39,034 nt of DNA from a virus. The stretch lies in the IMG/VR virus record IMGVR_UViG_3300003691_000026, positions 1 through 39,034 of that record. One strand, given 5' to 3'. This document shows, piece by piece, positions 34,150 to 39,034 of this stretch; positions within the stretch are counted from its first letter, which is position 1, and every line of letters begins with the position of its first letter. The notes below the pieces were generated by a model that made no database searches, was not told the origin of the DNA, and saw nothing but the letters and a program-made list of their open reading frames with translations. A program made the position numbers and the translations under genes.

Positions 34150-36338
34150 ATGTTTGAAAAACCATGTTTAAGTTGTATCACCAATTTCCTATCATACATT
34201 GATGTAATTTCATCTCTGTGAGATATGATAAACATTGATAGTTCTTCTTCTTTTGCAATTGATTTAAGCATCTTGGCTGCCATTAAAACACCAACATTAC
34301 TTAATCCAACATCTAAACACTCATCCAATATACAGAAATTAACTTTACTATGACCTACTTGCAATACATCTCTAAATGCAAATGATAATGCTAAATTAAC
34401 TCTGGCTTTTTGACCCGATGAAAGATTGGCATAATTTATTTCATTGCCGAACTGTGTAATACTAGTTGTCATATCATGATTAAACTGAACACGATGTGGT
34501 AGACCTAACTTATCCAAGTATATTTTTAAACGTTGGTTAAGAAATGGTATACTTTTATTCAATAATGCTTTACGTATGAATGAATCTTTTTTCGTTAATA
34601 ACTTTAAAAGGAATCCACTATGTTCAATACGTTTGGCAAGTGTGTTAATTTCATCTGTCTTGGATTCATCTAATTCAATCTTGGCTAAATTATCCACAGT
34701 AACGATATGTGGATTCTCACTATCTTCAAGTGATTCAATTTTACTATCCATTACGGTTGCTTTAGTTTGTATTCCAAATAACTCTTCTTTGTCAATGTAT
34801 TCACTACGATTATTGATTAATGTATTTTCGAAATCTGAAATATCGCTACCACACTTATCTAGTTTTTTTGTCAGAGTTGTAATCACGTCAGCCATTTCAC
34901 CAATACGTAAGTCAACCGTATATGGATTATCTTGATTTTCAGAATCTTCTAATACTTGAACACTCAATGTGTATTCACTAAATGTCTTTTCGAGTTGACG
35001 AACATTATTAAATTCCAACGAATCTTTAACTGACTTAAGTTGCTTGCGCAGTTTTGTAATTTTTGTTTCTTTGCTTTTTACTTTGCTTTCATTGCAGGTA
35101 TCTACGGTTTTGAAGTTTGCAAGTTCAGTCACAATTGCTTTAAGTTTTTTCTTTGCACCTTCAAATGGTTGATTACAGTATGGACATGTTGAATTTTTCA
35201 ATGCCTTTTTTTCTGTCTTCAACTTGATGATAGATTTAGCTGTTTGTGTTATATCACTTTTGATGGAGTCTAAGCAAATATTGGTTTTATTAATATTCGA
35301 ATCAATTTTATCAAACAGTGTAAATAGTTCACGGTTCATATCGAAATCAATATGCTTAAATCCTTCAACCTTTACTTTGGCTTTTTGTGTTTTTTCTAAT
35401 GTAGAAGACTCCCATTCAACTGCTAAATTTAATTGACGTTGGTGAGTTTTAATATCATGCTTAATTACATCACTAGTATCCTCTAATTTAGAAACTTTAT
35501 TTTCAATTTTATTATTAGCGTTTAATAACTTCAATTCTTTGTCAAAATCTATACTATTTAACTTCACCTTTTCAAGTTCTAACAACTGCAATTCTTTAAC
35601 CTTAACTTCATCCCAATTTCTTAGATGCATTCGCACAGTTTTCAACTGTTCATTGTATCGAATTTTTTCTTTTTCTAATTGGTCGTTAAGTAGTATTAAA
35701 TTATCCAAGTCAAGTTTGTCATTTTTTATAATACCTTTAAGTGTTTTAGACTTTTTGGTTAAAATTGTAAGATTGAACAACTCTTCAATTATGTCAGTTT
35801 GATTTGGTTGTGATATATGTGATACAGGTAGACTTAGAAACGGTTTATATGTTGCACTGAACACAATGATTCTGGCACAAATCTCATATGGGATGTTTGT
35901 AATATCCAATATCTTCTTATTTGTGTTAATAATACTGTCAGGGGTAATATCTTGTGCTTCACTGAAATCAAGTGAGTCACTTTTCAGTAGAATAACACCT
36001 TCTCCGCCACGTGCTCTATTCTTTCTGAATCTAATAATTTTATAGAACGTCTTATTGATTTCAAAAACCAGTGAAACTTCCATATCTTTTTTGTTTATAT
36101 TGTTGATGACATCAGTCATTTTAATTTCAGATAATAGTTTACCGTAAAGAGCATACATTATGCCATTTAATATTGTAGTTTTACCTGCACCATTACTATC
36201 AACCTGACCGTCAATAACTGAGTCATAGTTTTCACCAAAAATCAATGTTGGATCTTTGAAGTTTAAGTTAAATGATGTCTCATTATTTCCATACGATAAA
36301 AAGTTACGTAATGTTAGTGTGTGAAAAGTTATATCCAT
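34134..36338 (-). CDS. 46: recombination nuclease ATPase subunit, T4 gp46-like (Rad50/SbcC)
   Basis: 734 aa; T4 gp46 is 560. With gp47 it resects DNA ends for recombination-dependent replication. Walker A is split by an insert: GEN at 35-37, then about ten residues before SNGAGKTT (48-55). Long coiled coils (about 190-370 and 400-590) surround a zinc hook CPYC (385-388). The C-terminal half has the signature LSSGQKAR (639-646), Walker B FCILDE (668-673) and the His switch ISHRD (705-709). From memory, the split Walker A is typical of gp46 in marine T4-like phages. It follows the gp47-like gene by one base. Confidence 0.93.
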   Translation of the reverse strand: MDITFHTLTLRNFLSYGNNETSFNLNFKDPTLIFGENYDSVIDGQVDSNGAGKTTILNGIMYALYGKLLSEIKMTDVINNINKKDMEVSLVFEINKTFYKIIRFRKNRARGGEGVILLKSDSLDFSEAQDITPDSIINTNKKILDITNIPYEICARIIVFSATYKPFLSLPVSHISQPNQTDIIEELFNLTILTKKSKTLKGIIKNDKLDLDNLILLNDQLEKEKIRYNEQLKTVRMHLRNWDEVKVKELQLLELEKVKLNSIDFDKELKLLNANNKIENKVSKLEDTSDVIKHDIKTHQRQLNLAVEWESSTLEKTQKAKVKVEGFKHIDFDMNRELFTLFDKIDSNINKTNICLDSIKSDITQTAKSIIKLKTEKKALKNSTCPYCNQPFEGAKKKLKAIVTELANFKTVDTCNESKVKSKETKITKLRKQLKSVKDSLEFNNVRQLEKTFSEYTLSVQVLEDSENQDNPYTVDLRIGEMADVITTLTKKLDKCGSDISDFENTLINNRSEYIDKEELFGIQTKATVMDSKIESLEDSENPHIVTVDNLAKIELDESKTDEINTLAKRIEHSGFLLKLLTKKDSFIRKALLNKSIPFLNQRLKIYLDKLGLPHRVQFNHDMTTSITQFGNEINYANLSSGQKARVNLALSFAFRDVLQVGHSKVNFCILDECLDVGLSNVGVLMAAKMLKSIAKEEELSMFIISHRDEITSMYDRKLVIQLKHGFSNIKKED

Positions 36339-36339
36339 G

Positions 36340-37389
36340 TTAAAGTTCGTCGTATATTTCTGTTAATAAAAGTGTTTCAATGTTGTCTGATTCTATTGTT
36401 GCTATTAATTCTTTAATGACCTTCGAAGTACTCATAGTATTCAACTCATCAATGTTATCAATTTCAGACTCAGCTAGAATCTCATCTAATTCATTTGATT
36501 CCGCTAATCTAAATTCACGTAAACCATAATCATCAATGTACTGTTGCTTGATGGTATTGTGTTCTTCGAATGTAATAACCTTATCGACCAAGCATTCAAT
36601 GCGAGCATTAGGTAGGAGAATCTTATCTGGATTAGCTTCTACGTCAGTTAAACATGTCTTAATATATTTTGGGCAGTCCACCCAATCTAAGAATTTAGTT
36701 GTATCTTTTTTGTGGTCATATATCATCATACCACGTTCTACATCATTAGCATCACTGAAGTCAGCAGGAAAAGTATTACCAATATACTGAACATTCTTCT
36801 TTCTTTGACGTTTATGGAAATGACCACAGAAAATACGTTTAATATTTTTGTATTCATTTGCATCAGGTCCATGCTTCATAGTAACAGTATCACCAGTTAA
36901 TACAAACCCCTTAAATTCGAAATGACCAAACCAAATAGGTGTATCCAAATACTTAATTAAGTCAGGATATTCATCATGAAATAGGTATGGACAAATCAGT
37001 GAACCATTGTCACCAATTTCTTTAAACACTGTTGGTGAATTAACTATGGTAAAGTTGTCTAACGGTTCATGCATTTTACTTGTAAATATTGAACGGTTAT
37101 TTCTGTAGTATAAATCATGATTTCCAACAATAATAAACACCGGAATACCTAAAGCATTTAATTTCTGTGCACCCTTCAATGAGTAGTCCATTGTTAAACC
37201 ATTAATTGACGAACGATGTTCGTGCCAATCACCGAGGAATATAATGTGGTCAATTGTTTTATCTTTCTTAACATTATCAATAAACCAATCAATAAAATTC
37301 AAACAGTCTTGGTTATGCATTTCACTGTTGTTTTTTCGACCAAAATGTATATCAGTAAAGCAAGCTGCGTTATATAAGGTCTTACTCAT
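36340..37389 (-). CDS. 47: recombination nuclease subunit, T4 gp47-like (Mre11/SbcD)
   Basis: 349 aa from the ATG at 37389 (another ATG is at 37392, and a GTG at 37398); T4 gp47 is 339. Metallophosphoesterase motifs: FTDIHFG (Asp13, His15), GDWHEHR (Asp54, His56), GNHD (89-92), FGHFEF and CGHFHKR for the last histidines. Partner of gp46. It overlaps the end of the gp55-like gene by 8 bases, which suggests translational coupling. Confidence 0.93.
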   Translation of the reverse strand: MSKTLYNAACFTDIHFGRKNNSEMHNQDCLNFIDWFIDNVKKDKTIDHIIFLGDWHEHRSSINGLTMDYSLKGAQKLNALGIPVFIIVGNHDLYYRNNRSIFTSKMHEPLDNFTIVNSPTVFKEIGDNGSLICPYLFHDEYPDLIKYLDTPIWFGHFEFKGFVLTGDTVTMKHGPDANEYKNIKRIFCGHFHKRQRKKNVQYIGNTFPADFSDANDVERGMMIYDHKKDTTKFLDWVDCPKYIKTCLTDVEANPDKILLPNARIECLVDKVITFEEHNTIKQQYIDDYGLREFRLAESNELDEILAESEIDNIDELNTMSTSKVIKELIATIESDNIETLLLTEIYDEL

Positions 37390-37960
37390 CATCAACACTA
37401 CTATGTACGACTGTTTCGGTTATATCACCATCAATATTAGTACCTTCGTAATTGTCTTTTTCTATACGCTGTTCTTCTTCATAGTTAGCCATAAATGCAT
37501 AAGAAGGAGACTTTTCTACTTCAATTAACATTGCATTTTTAATGTCACGATGCTTGCGTTCATGGTTTTGGTATTGATAGAATGCATTTCTGACAACGGT
37601 TGTAAAATATGCGAATGGATTAGGTTTATCATACTTTTCAGCTTTAAAACTTTTCCAGAATTTCACAATAGTTATCTGTGCATTTGCTTTCATATCATCT
37701 TTGAATGATTCGGTTACAGCGAAACGACCTTTTGAAGCATATCTATCAATTAACACATTAAACATTTTGGCTAATTCTTCTGTCATCTTATCTTGCTTAT
37801 GACTTAACGCTAACTGTACAAGCAAATCTGCATTATTTAAGTATTTCTTGACACGTTTTTTACCTGTTTTCTTTTTTGGTGTAACTGCTTTAGATTTAAG
37901 CTTAACTACCGGTAACTCTTTTTCAGTTGGTGTACTCTTTTTCGTTACTATTTTGGTCAT
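37382..37960 (-). CDS. 55: late-transcription sigma factor, T4 gp55-like
   Basis: 192 aa; T4 gp55 is 185. gp55 is a minimal sigma factor that recruits host RNA polymerase to TATAAATA late promoters with help from the clamp gp45 and gp33. Residues 86-140 carry the family core resembling sigma region 2: FKDDMKANAQITIVKFWKSF, then PNPFAYFTTVVRNAFYQYQN and HERKHRD. The lysine-rich N-terminus (1-40) is extra. It leads the gp55-gp47-gp46 operon. No late octamer lies before it; an A/T-rich box TATAAT on the minus strand at 37980-37985 may belong to its promoter, downstream of two inverted repeats. Confidence 0.87.
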   Translation of the reverse strand: MTKIVTKKSTPTEKELPVVKLKSKAVTPKKKTGKKRVKKYLNNADLLVQLALSHKQDKMTEELAKMFNVLIDRYASKGRFAVTESFKDDMKANAQITIVKFWKSFKAEKYDKPNPFAYFTTVVRNAFYQYQNHERKHRDIKNAMLIEVEKSPSYAFMANYEEEQRIEKDNYEGTNIDGDITETVVHSSVDDE

Positions 37961-37983
37961 ATGGTTTGCCCATTTATTATTAT

Positions 37984-38033
37984 AGTATGGATAATAACAT
38001 ACTTTACATGAAAAATCAAGCTTTTCATGTAAA
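37984..38033. promoter_or_regulatory. two adjoining inverted repeats between divergent operons
   Basis: AGTATG/CATACT (37984-37989/37998-38003) is followed at once by a perfect 12-bp pair TTTACATGAAAA/TTTTCATGTAAA (38003-38014/38022-38033). It lies between the gp55-like start and the late promoter of the tube-cap-like gene. It may be an operator for either operon; on the plus strand ACTTTTT follows, so a terminator against antisense transcripts is also possible. Confidence 0.55.
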
Positions 38034-38083
38034 ACTTTTTAGTATATCATAGAAAAAATGTAATTACAAATTATTTCTTAAAT

Positions 38084-38091
38084 CATAAATA
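38084..38091 (+). promoter_or_regulatory. late promoter CATAAATA
   Basis: Plus-strand octamer 29 bases before the ATG at 38121. Preceded by TTAAAT exactly as at 29407-29412. Confidence 0.7.
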
Positions 38092-38120
38092 ACTATATCG
38101 AAAACAAATAAATAAGTAAA

Positions 38121-38621
38121 ATGGCGAACGAACTAGAATTAAGTGGTAAAGGTGGTACTGTAACTTTTAAAATTAGACCTAAAATAACTATATCTAGGGA
38201 TGCAGTATATCATGATCCTGGATTACCGGGAATTGGGGGCAGTGCAACAACATATAGAGTAACAAATAATAAAAAATATAGTATTTCCGTGGACTTTATC
38301 GCTAGAACAACACAAGAAGCAATTGATTCTATTAAAGATATTCGTCTTCTTGATTCTTGGTTAACTTCATCTATTGAAATAGGACAAAAACCCGAATTAT
38401 TGACATTACATGGTTATGGTAAATTATTTCGTGATATCTCAACAGTAATGACAAGTTGTAGTTATGAATTAAGTGATGCATTTGATTACATTAATTCTGG
38501 TAAAGAATGGATACCAATAGTGGTGCCATTATCATTTACATTAATTGAATCACATACAGACGTGAACGCAGTGGCATATAATCTTACATCGTTCAGAGAA
38601 GGGACATTACAAGGATATTAA
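38121..38621 (+). CDS. tail-tube-cap-like baseplate protein (gp48/gp54-type), tentative
   Basis: 166 aa. Beta-rich throughout. TYRVTNNKKYSISVDFIART (44-63) and the C-terminal half PELLTLHGYGKLFRDISTVM, followed by a WIPIVVPLSFTLIE strand, resemble the tube-like domain of T4-type tube initiator or cap proteins, whose strands have the same order (a Pro-x-x-x-x-Leu-x-Gly-Tyr-Gly step, then a two-strand end). It leads a late operon with the gp53-like gene 2 bases downstream. The exact T4 partner is uncertain. Confidence 0.5.
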   Translation: MANELELSGKGGTVTFKIRPKITISRDAVYHDPGLPGIGGSATTYRVTNNKKYSISVDFIARTTQEAIDSIKDIRLLDSWLTSSIEIGQKPELLTLHGYGKLFRDISTVMTSCSYELSDAFDYINSGKEWIPIVVPLSFTLIESHTDVNAVAYNLTSFREGTLQGY

Positions 38622-38623
38622 TT

Positions 38624-38980
38624 ATGAGTAATTTTAAATTATACGAGGATAAAAACTCAGCATTACATAGAACTAATCGTATGACACAAGGTGGTACGGT
38701 TGACATATTGAAAAAGAGATTAGGTTGGTGGGAGAAATTTGATTTTTCAAAAAAAGAATCAGATGATATAACATTTGTTGTTGAAATTCAGCACCAAATC
38801 CGCCCAGATAAAATTTCATACGATGTATATGGTCGTGCAGATTTAGAGTGGTTGATATTAATGTACAATAATATTGTTGATATCAATGAAGAATTACTAG
38901 CAGGAACAACACTAAGACTTCCAAGTAAGCAACGTGTACAATATGAAATACTTATTAACCAAATTAGAAGAATAGATTAA
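38624..38980 (+). CDS. 53: baseplate wedge protein, T4 gp53-like
   Basis: 118 aa; T4 gp53 is 196, so this is a compact form. gp53 is the last wedge protein and joins neighbouring wedges at the hub. The core RPDKISYDVYGRADLEWLILMYNNI (75-99) matches the T4 pattern of a LysM-like fold (PEELANAIYGNPQLYWVLLM), followed by DINEELLAGTTLRLPSK. AAGGA precedes the ATG. Its stop shares a base with the next ATG (TAATG). Confidence 0.78.
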   Translation: MSNFKLYEDKNSALHRTNRMTQGGTVDILKKRLGWWEKFDFSKKESDDITFVVEIQHQIRPDKISYDVYGRADLEWLILMYNNIVDINEELLAGTTLRLPSKQRVQYEILINQIRRID

Positions 38981-39034
38981 TGTCAGAACCAGCAAATCCA
39001 TTAAGCAACTTTGATACAAATACATACCGACATG
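38980..39034 (+). CDS. start of a structural gene (partial)
   Basis: ATG at 38980 overlapping the gp53-like stop, open to the window end. The first 18 residues, SEPANPLSNFDTNTYRH after Met, have the Asn-Pro-Leu-x-x-Phe/Tyr opening common to large virion proteins of marine T4-like phages. Not enough is present to name it. Confidence 0.65.
   Translation, partial: MSEPANPLSNFDTNTYRH

Noticed and set aside
37393-37398. GTG start for the gp47-like gene
   Set aside because: No ribosome site, and ATG codons follow at 37392 and 37389. Family sequence begins after MSKTLYN.

Overview
The window is part of the genome of a T4-type myovirus (contractile tail), very AT-rich by eye. It carries recognisable homologues of T4 gp4, gp5, gp6, gp15, gp18 (sheath), gp19 (tube), gp25, gp26, gp46, gp47, gp53 and gp55. 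Several traits point to the marine branch of the T4-like phages (cyanophage/pelagiphage type) rather than coliphage T4: a long insert inside the Walker A region of the gp46 homologue, a RuvC-like nuclease, a giant virion protein of over 3,000 residues, and tail-tube-like proteins of marine type. The host cannot be read from the sequence. No tRNA, integrase or CRISPR array was seen.

Layout. (1) 1-8051, mostly minus strand: start of an unknown gene, gp4-like head completion protein, a tail-tube-fold protein, a small unknown, the tail tube, an oppositely oriented 237-aa gene with a possible capsid-targeting N-terminus, a homing endonuclease, the tail sheath and the gp15-like tail terminator. (2) 8052-29327, minus strand: a tightly coupled baseplate/tail cluster transcribed in the order tape-measure-like, gp5-like hub/spike, 111-aa unknown, gp25-like, two tandem homing endonucleases, gp6-like wedge, then a 3,185-aa giant structural protein. 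(3) 29448-34096, plus strand: gp26-like hub protein with a probable -1 frameshift extension, RuvC-like nuclease, about 0.7 kb with no convincing gene but several inverted repeats, a DinG/XPD-like Fe-S helicase and a zinc-ribbon protein. (4) 34134-37960, minus strand: gp46-gp47 recombination nuclease and gp55-like late sigma factor. (5) 38121-39034, plus strand: a tail-tube-cap-like protein, gp53-like wedge and the start of another structural gene.

How it fits together. The gp55-like factor would direct late transcription. Octamers of the form NATAAATA, matching the T4 late promoter TATAAATA, occur in most of the gaps that precede structural genes on both strands, and are not seen before the early-type genes, where sigma70-like promoters are found. 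gp46/gp47, RuvC and the helicase would serve recombination-dependent replication. The remaining genes build the tail and baseplate. Three free-standing homing endonucleases sit between essential structural genes (sheath/tube and gp25/gp6).

Most notable: a TTTTTTT slippery heptamer in the correct phase at the end of the gp26-like gene, with an otherwise startless 75-codon reading frame behind it; the two-strand set of late promoters; a flagellin-IN-like module shared by the tail sheath and the giant protein; and the structured gap at 31339-32046.
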